From contig NZ_FRAB01000011.1 of the NCBI RefSeq assembly GCF_900142195.1, forward strand, positions 1-64,000: DNA of 64,000 bases. Reading direction: 5' to 3'. The notes beneath the pieces were generated by a model that was not told where the DNA came from, searched no databases, and was given only the letters and a program-made list of their open reading frames with translations. Source of the DNA: Paraburkholderia terricola. Its GTDB lineage: Bacteria; Pseudomonadota; Gammaproteobacteria; Burkholderiales; Burkholderiaceae. A program made the position numbers and the translations under genes. Below, in pieces: positions 18,752 through 27,279 of this stretch (its first letter is position 1; each line of letters starts with the position of its first letter).

Positions 18752-19156
18752 TCACTTTTGCGCACTTTTGGCCCGAGCAGGCGCGTTCTTCTTCAAGCTG
18801 GTGTGATTGAAATCGATAGCGGCGCGCACGAGATTTTTCAGCGCGCGCGCATTGATCTTGTCGCCCTCGAAAAAGTCGATTGCGCGTCTCGCGTTGCCTT
18901 CGAGTCCCGCGTTGAAGAGTTGGTCGGGATCGGGAAGATTCGCACCGTGGGCAAAGGTCAGCTTCACCTTGCCTTTATGCGCGTTGGCGACCGCGATCAT
19001 GCCGTCGCGGGACCATACCGGGCTTCCCATCCACTTCCATTCCTCGATGATCTGCGGGTCGGCCTGGAGAATGCTCTTGCGGATGCCGGCAAACGTTTCG
19101 CCGCGCCAGTCCGTGAGTTCCGCGATCATCTGGTCGATGCGTTCCGATGGGTTCAT
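18752..19156 (-). CDS. DUF1801-domain (YdhG-like) protein
   Basis: 134 aa. The whole protein fits the YdhG/DUF1801 alpha-beta domain: IDQMIAELTDWRGETFAGIRKSILQADPQIIEEWKWMGSPVW, then KGKVKLTFAHGANLPDPD with a conserved late helix. The ATG at 19156 is preceded by AGGTGAGAAG; a longer frame to 19228 has no site. These small cytoplasmic proteins are iron-uptake- or frataxin-like in fold, but their job is not established. The C-terminus is Lys/Ala-rich. It is alone, with a hairpin right after it. Confidence 0.85.
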   Translation of the reverse strand: MNPSERIDQMIAELTDWRGETFAGIRKSILQADPQIIEEWKWMGSPVWSRDGMIAVANAHKGKVKLTFAHGANLPDPDQLFNAGLEGNARRAIDFFEGDKINARALKNLVRAAIDFNHTSLKKNAPARAKSAQK

Positions 19157-19279
19157 GGTTCTTCTCACCTCGAAATCCGTGTCATGGGACCACGATAGTA
19201 ATACGCCGGCGACACCGCTTGCGAGCACGCGCGCTGAATGTCCCCGGCCCCAGCGCTTCAGCTACGCATGGATCATTTT

Positions 19280-19690
19280 TCAGTCGTCGAATGTGCCGCG
19301 ATATTCCGGCGCGGCGTCGCGGCGCGTGTTGATTTCGAACATCACGCCGCCCGGCGCGCGGCAAAAGAAGCGCGAACCGCGGCCATTGTTGAAGACTTCG
19401 GTCTCCATCTCGACACCCTCCGTCTTGAAGCGCTCATACAACGCGTGAACGGCATCGAGGCTCGGCAATTCGAAGCCGACATGGAAAGCCTTGGGCCATG
19501 CCGGCGCATCGCCGCTCGCGTGATCGATCACCACGTCGAAGCCGGGGCGCTTGAGAATGTACGATTGGTCCCAGGTTCCCGCGATAGTGAAACCCAGGTG
19601 CTGTTCAAAGAACCTGGCGGTCGCGGGGGTGTCGGCTGAGGGGAAGCTCAAGTGGTTGAGTTTCATGCTGTCGATAAAGGCGGTCATCAT
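19280..19690 (-). CDS. VOC-family (glyoxalase/bleomycin-resistance fold) protein
   Basis: 136 aa. Two beta-alpha-beta-beta-beta modules are visible: MKLNHLSFPSADTPATARFFEQHLGF and KAFHVGFELPSLDAVHALYERFKTEGVEM. His and Glu residues (LNHLSF, HVGFEL, MFEINT) occupy the usual metal-ligand positions. Such proteins are dioxygenases, isomerases or drug-binding proteins; which one cannot be told. The ATG at 19690 follows GAGAG and is preferred; a second ATG is directly adjacent and a further in-frame ATG at 19705 is possible. It is transcribed toward DUF1801 with about 120 bases between. Confidence 0.85.
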   Translation of the reverse strand: MMTAFIDSMKLNHLSFPSADTPATARFFEQHLGFTIAGTWDQSYILKRPGFDVVIDHASGDAPAWPKAFHVGFELPSLDAVHALYERFKTEGVEMETEVFNNGRGSRFFCRAPGGVMFEINTRRDAAPEYRGTFDD

Positions 19691-19967
19691 CGGTCTCTCG
19701 TTCATTGGCGGCGGCCCTATGCCAGCGCCGATGACGTCAGAATATAAGCGGAAGCTCGCATTCAACAACTCGCATTGAGCGCATGCGCCGATGGGTCGTG
19801 AAGCCCGCATGAAGCCGCGGCTTCGACGAGAAACGGAGACCGTAGCGGCTTCGGTTGCTCACATTCACGAATGTTCCGGCGAACGCGCGGATGATGCGCG
19901 GTCTGCGCTCGCATGGGTTAGCGCGGGGGTGCGGAACCGCCGTTGCGATGCCGCGAAGGGCGCGCCG

Positions 19968-20507
19968 TCAGTCTTTCTTTTTGTGCGGCAGCGCCGCGTT
20001 CAGAAGCGGGTTGAAGCGGGTCGAGTCGGCGGCGGCCTTGGCCTTGCCCTCGGCCTTACGCTTACCCCTTGGCGCGTTACCCGACAATTGGGCGAGTAGT
20101 TCTTCCGAACTTGCGTCGTTGTTGTCGCTGTCCTCGTCGCTGCTCCCGGCTTCGTCTGATCGAGCCGATTTCTTTGGTTTGCCGCGCGACGGTTCACGCT
20201 CTTCTGAGGTTGCCTGCGTGTCGTCCTCGGATACTTTTGCTCCGGCGATGTGCCCGATCACGGCCGCAAACGAACTCGACGCCGATTTTGGCGCATCGCC
20301 CGGAAGCATCGTCTGAGCAACGATGTCGCGCAGCGTGCGGCCGTCGACGGAGCGCGCGGTCGGGGTCGTGCGCCAGTCGATGTCGGTCTGGGCGAACGCG
20401 CCAATCACACGCTCAAGCACCGCGGGCGACAGCACGCCGCCGTCATACAGGCTGATCACCGCGCGCTCGAAGACCGGAAACAGCGTGGATGCGGATGTCC
20501 TGGACAC
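19968..20507 (-). CDS. Hypothetical protein with acidic/basic low-complexity C-terminus
   Basis: 179 aa from a GTG at 20507, seven bases after a strong AAGGAGGG; the frame runs on to 20582 without a site. Residues 1-90 look globular (LFPVFERAVISLYDGGVLSPAVLERVIGAFAQTDIDWR). Residues 95-165 are disordered, with Ser/Glu/Asp/Lys runs (SSDEDSDNNDASSEELL) and an end rich in Lys (PHKKKD). The N-terminal part resembles nothing I can name. The overlong Lys/Ala tail could bind nucleic acid or a partner. No operon partner is evident. It is real on the basis of the ribosome site and codon bias. Confidence 0.7.
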   Translation of the reverse strand: MSRTSASTLFPVFERAVISLYDGGVLSPAVLERVIGAFAQTDIDWRTTPTARSVDGRTLRDIVAQTMLPGDAPKSASSSFAAVIGHIAGAKVSEDDTQATSEEREPSRGKPKKSARSDEAGSSDEDSDNNDASSEELLAQLSGNAPRGKRKAEGKAKAAADSTRFNPLLNAALPHKKKD

Positions 20508-20631
20508 GGGTTTTCCCTCCTTGGACTGCTTGTCGATCGCGGTTTCGCGCCGGCATTGCGCTAACGATCGGCCTCTGACCATTGAACGATTGAGCGATTG
20601 GATGAACGGCGGCCGCGGCCGCTCCGCGCAT

Positions 20632-21027
20632 TCACTCCTCGCACTTCACGTCTTGCCTCGGCACGACGATGATCACCGGATACGTTCCCCTGTCGAGTTC
20701 CACGCGCGCCACCACGGTCATTGTCGCGTCGTCGCTGTCGTCGTACACGCTCACCCTCTCGTGCCGAAGGCTGGTGACGCCGACGCAGCCGGACGCGCGG
20801 CCCTCATCGGAGAGTTTGCACTGAATCGGATTCTCGGCCAGATAGCGATACCGGTTCGAACTCGACAGGTATTCGCGAAGGCTTTGCGCCGTCCCGCCAA
20901 TGCCGGTCACGTAGGCAATCGCGCACTGCTGTTTCGGCGTTTCATTGCCGGTCGACGTTTCGGCGTTCGCGTGCGCGCTCATCGCGGCGATGCCTGCGAT
21001 AAGCGACGATGCGATGATGGACTTCAT
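20632..21027 (-). CDS. Small secreted hypothetical protein
   Basis: 131 aa. A clear Sec signal peptide (MKSIIASSLIAGIAAMSAHANA) is followed by about 108 mature residues. Four cysteines (QQCAIAY, IQCKL, SGCVG, VKCEE) could form two disulfides. GGGAAC lies upstream of the ATG. No family is recognised. Its position, upstream of the low-complexity gene on the same strand, leaves a gap of over 120 bases, so an operon is possible but not shown. It is likely periplasmic. Confidence 0.75.
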   Translation of the reverse strand: MKSIIASSLIAGIAAMSAHANAETSTGNETPKQQCAIAYVTGIGGTAQSLREYLSSSNRYRYLAENPIQCKLSDEGRASGCVGVTSLRHERVSVYDDSDDATMTVVARVELDRGTYPVIIVVPRQDVKCEE

Positions 21028-21156
21028 GGCGCGGTTCCCGTTTTGTGGATCTAAGCGCAGGATTGTAAAGTCATCGCGACCAGCCGGCAGCCCTGCCGAA
21101 GCGTTGGCTTGAGCGCCGGCCGTCGCGCGGAAAAAACGCAGGTGTCGAAACTAGTA

Positions 21157-21172
21157 TATGATGACCATCATG
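21157..21172. promoter_or_regulatory. TetR operator at the tetR start
   Basis: TATGATGACCATCATG, a 14-base perfect palindrome (ATGATG-AC-CATCAT) at 21158-21171, overlaps the first start codons of the tetR gene. A near copy sits at 21806-21821 upstream of the SDR gene. Repressor binding here would autoregulate the regulator. Confidence 0.75.
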
Positions 21173-21766
21173 AAGAAGCCCCCAGTCAAGCGGAATACCG
21201 CCAGCCGCAAGGAACTCACACACGAGCGCATCGTCGAGGTGGCCGCCCGCGCGATCCGGCGCAGCGGCTACGCCGGCACGGGCGTGGCCGACATCATGAA
21301 GGAGGCCGGCCTGACGCATGGCGGCTTTTATGCCCACTTTCCGTCGCGCGAAGTGCTGCTTGCCGAAGCGGCCGACCGCGCCGGCGCCGAAGCCGTGGCC
21401 ATATCCGAACATATCGCGGCCTCCGTGGCGCCCGACCAGGCGTTGCCGGCGATCGTGCGCGCGTATCTGTCGAAAGAGCATTGCCAAAGCGTGGAAACGG
21501 GCTGTCCGGTCTCCGCGCTCGGCTCGGAGATGCCGCGCCAGGCGCCCGTCGTGCGGCGCGCGGCCACCCGCCGCATCAAGGAAATGATCGATGTCGTCGC
21601 GCGCCAATTGCCCGACTGGGGCCAACCGGGCGCACACGAACAGGCGCTGATGACGGTCGCCACGATGGTCGGCACCCTGATGCTGGCGCGCGCCGTCGAC
21701 GATCCGAAGCTCACGGATAGTTTTCTTGAAACCGCATTGAAAAAACTCGCGCCCACTGATGTGTGA
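21158..21766 (+). CDS. TetR-family transcriptional repressor
   Basis: 202 aa. The N-terminal helix-turn-helix is ERIVEVAARAIRRSGYAGTGVADIMKEAGLTHGGFYAHFPSRE-like, the TetR signature ending in FYAHF. The C-terminal ligand domain carries Cys104-like CQSVETGCPVSAL, resembling the AcrR/NemR-like subgroup with cysteines. Three in-frame ATGs lie at 21158, 21161 and 21170; none has a good ribosome site and the first two are inside the operator, so the 21170 start or a leaderless message is possible. It is codirectional with the SDR gene, which carries the second operator copy, so it probably represses both. Confidence 0.9.
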   Translation: MMTIMKKPPVKRNTASRKELTHERIVEVAARAIRRSGYAGTGVADIMKEAGLTHGGFYAHFPSREVLLAEAADRAGAEAVAISEHIAASVAPDQALPAIVRAYLSKEHCQSVETGCPVSALGSEMPRQAPVVRRAATRRIKEMIDVVARQLPDWGQPGAHEQALMTVATMVGTLMLARAVDDPKLTDSFLETALKKLAPTDV

Positions 21767-21805
21767 ATCCGCCCGGCCCGGCGCCGGTTTTCGCTGCACC
21801 TGAAA

Positions 21806-21821
21806 TATGATGACAATCATA
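21806..21821. promoter_or_regulatory. TetR operator upstream of the SDR gene
   Basis: TATGATGACAATCATA is an exact dyad (TATGAT-GACA-ATCATA). It matches the site at the tetR start in 14 of 16 positions and lies 74 bases before the SDR start codon. Two such sites flanking a TetR gene and its neighbour mark them as one regulon. Confidence 0.78.
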
Positions 21822-21894
21822 CAAATGGCAGGATGAAAGCCCCGCCGCCCACGTATCGGACATCGCTCACATCGCTCACTATCGGAAGAACATC

Positions 21895-22704
21895 ATGGAA
21901 ACCAGAATAGCGCTCGTTACCGGCGCGTCGTCGGGAATCGGCGAAGCCACGGCCGAGCGGCTCGCGCAGGCCGGATACACGGTCTACGGCACGAGCCGGC
22001 GCGGTGCGCAAGGCGGCCAACGGACCTTCGAGATGCTGCCGCTCGACGTGACGAGCGAGGAATCGGTGGAAGCGGCGGTCAGCGAAGTCCTGCGCCTGCA
22101 CGGCCGCATCGACCTGCTGGTGAACAACGCGGGCTTCGGCGTCGCCCCGGCCGCCGCGGAAGAGAGTTCGATCGATCAGGCCCGAGCGATCTTCGATACG
22201 AACTTCTTCGGGATCGTCCGCATGACGCGCGCCGTGGTGCCCCATATGCGCCGACACGGCAGCGGCCGCATCATCAACATCGGCTCCGTGCTGGGTTTTC
22301 TGCCGATGCCCTATATGGCGCTGTATTCCGCCACCAAGCACGCGGTCGCGGGTTACTCGGAGTCGCTCGACCACGAGTTGCGTACCAAGGGCATTCGGGT
22401 TTCGGTCATCGAGCCCGCCTACGTCAAGACGGCCTTCGACGCGAACTTCATGGCGCCCGACGCCCCGCTCGACGAATATCGCGAGGTGCGCTCGGCCGTC
22501 GACAAGCGGGTGAAAGAGGTGGTCGAGAATGCCGACGGTCCCGAGGTCGTGGCCGAAACCGTACTGCGGGCCGCCAGCGCGGCTCGCCCGAAGCTGCGCT
22601 ATACGGCCGGCGGACTCGCCGGCCGTCTGCAATTGCTACGCAGGTTCGCGCCTGCAGGCCTGGTGGACGCCGGCGTTCGCAAGGATTTGCGGCTGGCAAC
22701 GTAG
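21895..22704 (+). CDS. SDR-family oxidoreductase
   Basis: 269 aa, a classical short-chain dehydrogenase. The cofactor motif is TGASSGIGEAT at the N-terminus; NNAGFG follows; the active site has Ser in NIGSVLGF and Tyr-Lys in YSATK. Arg at GTSRRGAQ suggests NADP preference. Such enzymes reduce or oxidise small alcohols and ketones; the substrate is unknown. GGAAGAAC is upstream of the ATG. A TetR operator lies in the leader, so it is probably induced by the ligand of the TetR protein. The quinone-oxidoreductase-like gene follows 76 bases later and could be co-transcribed. Confidence 0.93.
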   Translation: METRIALVTGASSGIGEATAERLAQAGYTVYGTSRRGAQGGQRTFEMLPLDVTSEESVEAAVSEVLRLHGRIDLLVNNAGFGVAPAAAEESSIDQARAIFDTNFFGIVRMTRAVVPHMRRHGSGRIINIGSVLGFLPMPYMALYSATKHAVAGYSESLDHELRTKGIRVSVIEPAYVKTAFDANFMAPDAPLDEYREVRSAVDKRVKEVVENADGPEVVAETVLRAASAARPKLRYTAGGLAGRLQLLRRFAPAGLVDAGVRKDLRLAT

Positions 22705-22780
22705 GCCGCGTGACTGTCTCTCCCGTTTTAAAGCCGCAACCCGCGAAACAATGTGATGCAATGAGCAATAAGGAACTGTG

Positions 22781-23779
22781 ATGAAGGCATTCGTCGTCGA
22801 TCGATATGGACGCAAGAATGGCGTACGGGCCGGCGATATGCCGGTTCCCGAACTGCGCGAGGACGACGTATTGATCCAGATTCACGCCGCCGGCGTGAAC
22901 CCGCTCGATTCGAAGATCAGAGACGGGGAATTCAAGCTCCTCCTGCCTTATCGTTTGCCATTGATTTTAGGCCACGACCTGGCGGGAGTGGTGGTCCGCG
23001 TCGGACCGCACGTGCGGCGATTCAAGCCGGGCGATGAAGTCTTTGCGCGACCGCATAAGGACCGCATCGGCACTTTCGCGGAATTCATCGCGGTCAAGGA
23101 AGACGGCGTGGCGCTCAAGCCCACGTCACTCAGCATGGAAGAAGCGGCTTCAATGCCCTTGGTGGGATTGACCGCCTGGCAGGCGCTGATCGAAAAAGGC
23201 CAACTCGCGAAAGGGCAGAAAGTACTCATCCATGCGGGCTCGGGCGGCGTCGGCACCTTCGCGATTCAACTGGCGAAGCATGTGGGCGCGACTGTCGCAA
23301 CGACGGCGAGCGCGGCGAATGCCGAGTGGTTGAAGCAACTCGGCGCGGATGTCGTCATCGATTACAAGAAAGACGACTTTGCGGCCATTCTGAAAGACTA
23401 CGACGTGGTGCTGGACACACAAGGCGGAAACACGCTCGAGAAGTCGCTGCGAGTGCTCAAGCCGGGGGGCAAACTCATTGGAATCGCGGGTCCGCCTGAT
23501 CCTGATTTCGCCAAAGAGATAGGTGCCTCGTTGTTCCTGAAAACGGCGATGCGCTTTCTGAGCTACCGCATTAGAAAGGCGGCGAAACGTCATCACGTCA
23601 GCTATTCGTTTCTTTTCATGCGTGCGAATGGGGAGCAACTCGGTCAGATCGCCGCGCTCGTCGACGCAGGTGCGATAAAGCCCGTGATCGATCGGGTTTT
23701 CCCGTTCGAGTCGACCAACGAGGCGCTGGCTTATGTCGAGAGAGGACGCGTGAAGGGAAAGGTGGTCGTCAAGATGTAG
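22781..23779 (+). CDS. NADP-dependent zinc-type alcohol dehydrogenase/quinone oxidoreductase-like protein
   Basis: 332 aa, a medium-chain dehydrogenase. The N-terminal GroES-like domain has AAGVNPLDSKIRDG and LGHDLAGVVVRVGP; the Rossmann motif is HAGSGGVGTFAIQLAKHVGA. No zinc-site cysteines are seen, so it fits the quinone-reductase/crotonyl-reductase branch that uses NADPH. AAGGA is six bases from the ATG; a GTG three bases earlier is too close. Its 3' end overlaps the convergent GNAT gene by 11 bases. It may be part of the TetR-controlled group with the SDR gene. Confidence 0.9.
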   Translation: MKAFVVDRYGRKNGVRAGDMPVPELREDDVLIQIHAAGVNPLDSKIRDGEFKLLLPYRLPLILGHDLAGVVVRVGPHVRRFKPGDEVFARPHKDRIGTFAEFIAVKEDGVALKPTSLSMEEAASMPLVGLTAWQALIEKGQLAKGQKVLIHAGSGGVGTFAIQLAKHVGATVATTASAANAEWLKQLGADVVIDYKKDDFAAILKDYDVVLDTQGGNTLEKSLRVLKPGGKLIGIAGPPDPDFAKEIGASLFLKTAMRFLSYRIRKAAKRHHVSYSFLFMRANGEQLGQIAALVDAGAIKPVIDRVFPFESTNEALAYVERGRVKGKVVVKM

Positions 23780-24347
23780 CACTCGGGTTGATCAGCGACG
23801 TGAGTACATGGTCGGCCCACGCGCCGTTGATCTTCAGATACGCTCGCGCGAGTCCCTCGCGTTCGAACCCTAGCCGCTTCAGCAATTGCCCGCTGCGTAT
23901 GTTCTCAGGCCGATAGTTCGCCATGATGCGATGCAATCCGACGTCATTGAACACATGCGGTATCGCTACCGTAAGGGCTTCTTGCATCAGCCCTTGACCT
24001 TGCGCATGTTTCGCGAGAGAAAAGCCGAGATGACATGCCTGGAATGGACCACGGACGATATTCGTGAAGTGGCATTCGCCGATCACTTCCGCCGAGTCCC
24101 TACGCGTTAGCAACCAATGAACGGCATTGCCCAAGGCATTGTCACGACTCATCGCGCCCAGTCGGTTCTTGACGGCCTCGAGTTCGAAAAAGGAATCCGG
24201 GCGTGCGGGCTCCCAAGGCTGCAAGTGCTCGCGATTGCGAAGGGAGTAATCACGAAGCTCCGGCGCGAACGCGGCTTCCGCCCGCACGAGTTTCAAGCGC
24301 GCGGAAGTCAGGCCATCTTTCAAGGCATTACTCGATATTTCGGCCAC
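23769..24347 (-). CDS. GNAT-family N-acetyltransferase (RimJ-like)
   Basis: 192 aa starting with GTG at 24347, seven bases after AAGGAG. Motifs: LHRIMANYRPENIRSGQLLKRLGFEREGLAR is the acetyl-CoA motif A/B block of RimJ/RimL enzymes, preceded by GECHFTNIVRGPFQACHLGFSLAKHAQGQGLMQEAL. The fold and length match ribosomal-protein N-acetyltransferases, but such relatives also acetylate antibiotics or small molecules. Its end overlaps the oxidoreductase gene on the opposite strand by 11 bases. No partner is visible. Confidence 0.9.
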   Translation of the reverse strand: MAEISSNALKDGLTSARLKLVRAEAAFAPELRDYSLRNREHLQPWEPARPDSFFELEAVKNRLGAMSRDNALGNAVHWLLTRRDSAEVIGECHFTNIVRGPFQACHLGFSLAKHAQGQGLMQEALTVAIPHVFNDVGLHRIMANYRPENIRSGQLLKRLGFEREGLARAYLKINGAWADHVLTSLINPSATS

Positions 24348-24513
24348 TCATTGGCTCCTTTGCAATGTGTCCACCCTCACCCAACACAAGTAGATCAATC
24401 CCCGACAGTTCGCTATCATGCCCCTGACCCAGTGCTTCTGAGGTCCGATGACTGTCGCCGGGATGCTGCTTCATGCCTGGGCCGTCGGGCAACCACCTAA
24501 CAGGAGATAAGCA

Positions 24514-24900
24514 ATGAAGAAATCGCGCATGCTTCTCGCGTCGCTGATAGTCACGGGCATGCTGGCATCGTCGCTCGCGAGCGCACAACCGCCGCACGAC
24601 AAGTCCGGCCACGGCAACTCGGGTAAAGGCGATCATGGTCACGGATCGAAGGGGCACGGCCCGAAAGACGCGCCGCCCGGACACGGCGCCGACGGTCCAG
24701 GCAATTCGGCGAACGCGCCCGGGCACTGGCGCAAGGGCGATCGCCTGCCTCCGGAATACCGCGATCGCCAGTACGTGATCGACAACTGGCGCGACTACCA
24801 CCTTGCTCCGCCTCCACGCGGCTATTCGTGGGTCGGCATTGGCGGCGACTATCTGATGGTGCAGATTTCGTCCGGCGTGGTTCTGCGGGTCGGCCCGTGA
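24514..24900 (+). CDS. RcnB-family periplasmic protein
   Basis: 128 aa. A Sec signal (ending SLASAQ) precedes a Gly/His/Lys-rich low-complexity stretch (residues 28-70, repeated HGxGxKG) and a conserved RcnB-type end: PEYRDRQYVIDNWRDYHLAPPPRGYSWVGIGGDYLMV. RcnB proteins are periplasmic and affect nickel/cobalt homeostasis; the His-rich linker could bind metal. ACAGGAGATAAGC precedes the ATG. It stands alone. Metal binding here is inferred from composition. Confidence 0.85.
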   Translation: MKKSRMLLASLIVTGMLASSLASAQPPHDKSGHGNSGKGDHGHGSKGHGPKDAPPGHGADGPGNSANAPGHWRKGDRLPPEYRDRQYVIDNWRDYHLAPPPRGYSWVGIGGDYLMVQISSGVVLRVGP

Positions 24901-25018
24901 TCTAGCGCATCGGTAGGCCCGCCGCGGCCTACCGCAACTCGCCTCACCTCACCTCATCTGCCAGCCGCGCCGCCGCCGCTTCTTCGGCGCGGCGCGGAAT
25001 CGAACCACGCGGCCCGCA

Positions 25019-25993
25019 TCAAGACCCGATCGCGAGCCCCGCGTCACCCAGCAACCCGCGCAACCCGAGCTTCGGATATCGGCTATCCACCGCGCGCACG
25101 TCGGCGCGCGTCTCGCCGATGATCCAGTCGCGCACCTCCGCCGCGACCGGCCGCAACGGCCGGCCCTCCGGCCACACCAGGCAGCAGCGCCGGTTGGTGA
25201 CGATCACCTGTTCTTCGGCCGGCAACAGCGCGCCTTCCAGCAGCCAGTGCGACACCACGTTGAGCCAGCCTAGCGCCACACCCTGCCCGAGCAACGCGGC
25301 CTGCACGACGATCGCGTAATCGTTGAAGCTCAGCATGCTCGCCGGATGCCGCCCGTGCGCCGCGAACTCGCCGAAGCGCTCATGCCAGCCGCGCTCGCCG
25401 TCGTCCATCACGATCACCGTGTCGCCGTGCTCGCGGCCCGCCTCGGTCGACGCCGTCTCATGGTAGCGATGGTTGCACACCGGCAGCAGCGTCTCCGGCA
25501 TCACGAGCACGCTGTTCTCGCCGATCTCGTCCTCGCGCAGAAAGCGCATGCCGAGATCGACGTCGATGAGCGGCCCGCCGATGCGCCCTGAAATCAGTTG
25601 AAAGCGCAGGTCGACATTCGGAAACGCCTGGTTCAGCCGGTTCATGCGCGGCATCAGCCAGTGCGTGGTGAAGGCCGTGGAAACGGACAACGTGACCGAC
25701 TCCACGCCGGTCGCCCTCGCCTCGATCTCGCGGATCGCGCCTTCTATGCCGTTGAAGCCCTCGGAAATTTTCCGGTAAAGAATCCTGCCGTTCTCGGTCA
25801 GCTCGATGCCGCCGCGCACGCGCTCGAACAGGCGCACGCCGAGATGGTCCTCCATGCGCGCGAGCATTCGGCTCACCGCGGGCTGGCTGACATACAGTTC
25901 CTGTGCCGCGCGCGTGAAGTTGCCGCAGCGGGCGGCGGCTTCGAACACGAACAGCGCATTGGCGCTCGGCAGTTTTTTACGCAGGTTAGGCAT
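25019..25993 (-). CDS. LysR-family regulator, GcvA type
   Basis: 324 aa. The N-terminal helix-turn-helix is FVFEAAARCGNFTRAAQELYVSQPAVSRMLARMEDHLG. The effector domain has VTLSVSTAFTTHWLMPRM and ends with a non-conserved tail. The KLPSANALFVFEAAAR start is typical of GcvA/AmpR-like regulators. It is divergent from the ABC ATPase gene, with 101 bases between, and so probably controls the transport/oxidation unit that follows. The ligand may be the transported amine. ATG with GAGGTC directly upstream, somewhat close. Confidence 0.92.
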   Translation of the reverse strand: MPNLRKKLPSANALFVFEAAARCGNFTRAAQELYVSQPAVSRMLARMEDHLGVRLFERVRGGIELTENGRILYRKISEGFNGIEGAIREIEARATGVESVTLSVSTAFTTHWLMPRMNRLNQAFPNVDLRFQLISGRIGGPLIDVDLGMRFLREDEIGENSVLVMPETLLPVCNHRYHETASTEAGREHGDTVIVMDDGERGWHERFGEFAAHGRHPASMLSFNDYAIVVQAALLGQGVALGWLNVVSHWLLEGALLPAEEQVIVTNRRCCLVWPEGRPLRPVAAEVRDWIIGETRADVRAVDSRYPKLGLRGLLGDAGLAIGS

Positions 25994-26019
25994 GACCTCA
26001 TGTTATGCCTTCTCCAACA

Positions 26020-26041
26020 ATTTGGGAATTGCCGCCAAAAT
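26020..26041. promoter_or_regulatory. Candidate LysR binding dyad
   Basis: An interrupted dyad, ATTTGG at 26020-26025 and CCAAAAT at 26035-26041, lies between the divergent LysR and ABC ATPase genes. The T-N11-A pattern and position suit a LysR box. This is a reading by eye; footprinting is needed to show binding. Confidence 0.35.
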
Positions 26042-26094
26042 AGACGCAGCCTATATTTTCCCTAACGCAGGCTTCTTCAGCGAGACAGAACGCA

Positions 26095-27171
26095 ATGGAC
26101 GCACGAGCGAAAACAGGTGTTTCGATCCGATCGGCAGCGAAGCGTTATGGCCCGGTAGTGGCCCTCGACGACGTTTCGCTGGAGATCGCCCCCGGCGAAT
26201 TCGTCTCGCTGCTGGGCCCCTCGGGCTCGGGCAAGACCACGCTGCTCGGCATTCTCGGCGGCTTCGTGCAGCCGAGCTCGGGCGCGGTCTGGGTCGGCGA
26301 GCGCGACATTACATTTGCGCCGCCGCATAAACGCGACATCGGCATCGTGTTTCAGAACTACGCGCTGTTTCCGCACATGAGCGTCGGCGAGAACGTCGCG
26401 TTTCCGCTGCGCGCGCGCCGTCAGCCGAAAAACACATGGGCGAGGAAAGTGGCCGACGCCCTCGCGATGGTCGAACTCTCCGGCTACGAGAACCGCGGCA
26501 TCGGCCAGCTTTCGGGCGGCCAGCGCCAGCGCGTGGCGCTCGCCCGCGCGATGGTGTTCGAGCCGCAACTGATCCTGATGGACGAGCCGCTTTCCGCGCT
26601 CGACAAGCAACTGCGCGAAACCATGCAGATCGAGTTGCGGCGGCTGCATCGCAAGCTCGGCGCGACGATCGTCTACGTGACGCACGACCAGCGCGAGGCG
26701 CTCACGATGAGCGACCGCGTCGCGGTGCTGAAGAACGGCCGGCTCGTGCAGATCGATACGCCCGAACGGCTCTACGACCGTCCGTGCGATGCGTTCGTCG
26801 CGAGTTTCATCGGCGAGGCGACGCTGCTCGACGTGACGCGCGCGGGCGACGACGCCGTGCGTCTCGGCGAGACGGTGCTGCGCACCGCGCACCCGCTGCC
26901 GCGCGGCGACAAGCTGCTGCTCGCGGTGCAAACCGAAAAGCTCGTGATCGACAACGGCGACGCGCGCGACGGCGTGAACCGCCTGTCGTGCCGCGTCACC
27001 GAGGTGCTTTATCAAGGCGAAAGCCTGCGCGTGTTCGCGGCGCTCGCCGACGGCACCGCCATCAGTCTCCGGCAGCCGGGCGGCCACGATGCGCGCCGCC
27101 GCATTCCGCAGCCGGGCGCGCACATGAGCGTCACGCTCGATCCGCAAGACACGATCGTGGTGCCCGCCTGA
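26095..27171 (+). CDS. ABC transporter ATP-binding protein (polyamine PotA type)
   Basis: 358 aa. Walker A is GPSGSGKTT, the signature LSGGQRQRVALARAM, Walker B LILMDEPLSALD, then H-loop VTHDQREAL. The C-terminal 100 residues form the TOBE-like regulatory domain of spermidine/putrescine and iron/thiamine importers. It powers the two permeases encoded at 29.4-31.1 kb, with the binding protein at 34.4-35.4 kb. It is the first gene after the divergent LysR. The substrate (polyamine or related cation) is inferred from the family. Confidence 0.94.
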   Translation: MDARAKTGVSIRSAAKRYGPVVALDDVSLEIAPGEFVSLLGPSGSGKTTLLGILGGFVQPSSGAVWVGERDITFAPPHKRDIGIVFQNYALFPHMSVGENVAFPLRARRQPKNTWARKVADALAMVELSGYENRGIGQLSGGQRQRVALARAMVFEPQLILMDEPLSALDKQLRETMQIELRRLHRKLGATIVYVTHDQREALTMSDRVAVLKNGRLVQIDTPERLYDRPCDAFVASFIGEATLLDVTRAGDDAVRLGETVLRTAHPLPRGDKLLLAVQTEKLVIDNGDARDGVNRLSCRVTEVLYQGESLRVFAALADGTAISLRQPGGHDARRRIPQPGAHMSVTLDPQDTIVVPA

Positions 27172-27279
27172 ACCAACGCCTACACGCCTGCACGCCTATG
27201 CGCCAATCCAACCTTTCCAGCCGCCCGCGCGCGGGCCTTTCCCTCTCCGCATCACAGCAAACCGCAAAAGGATGATTTC

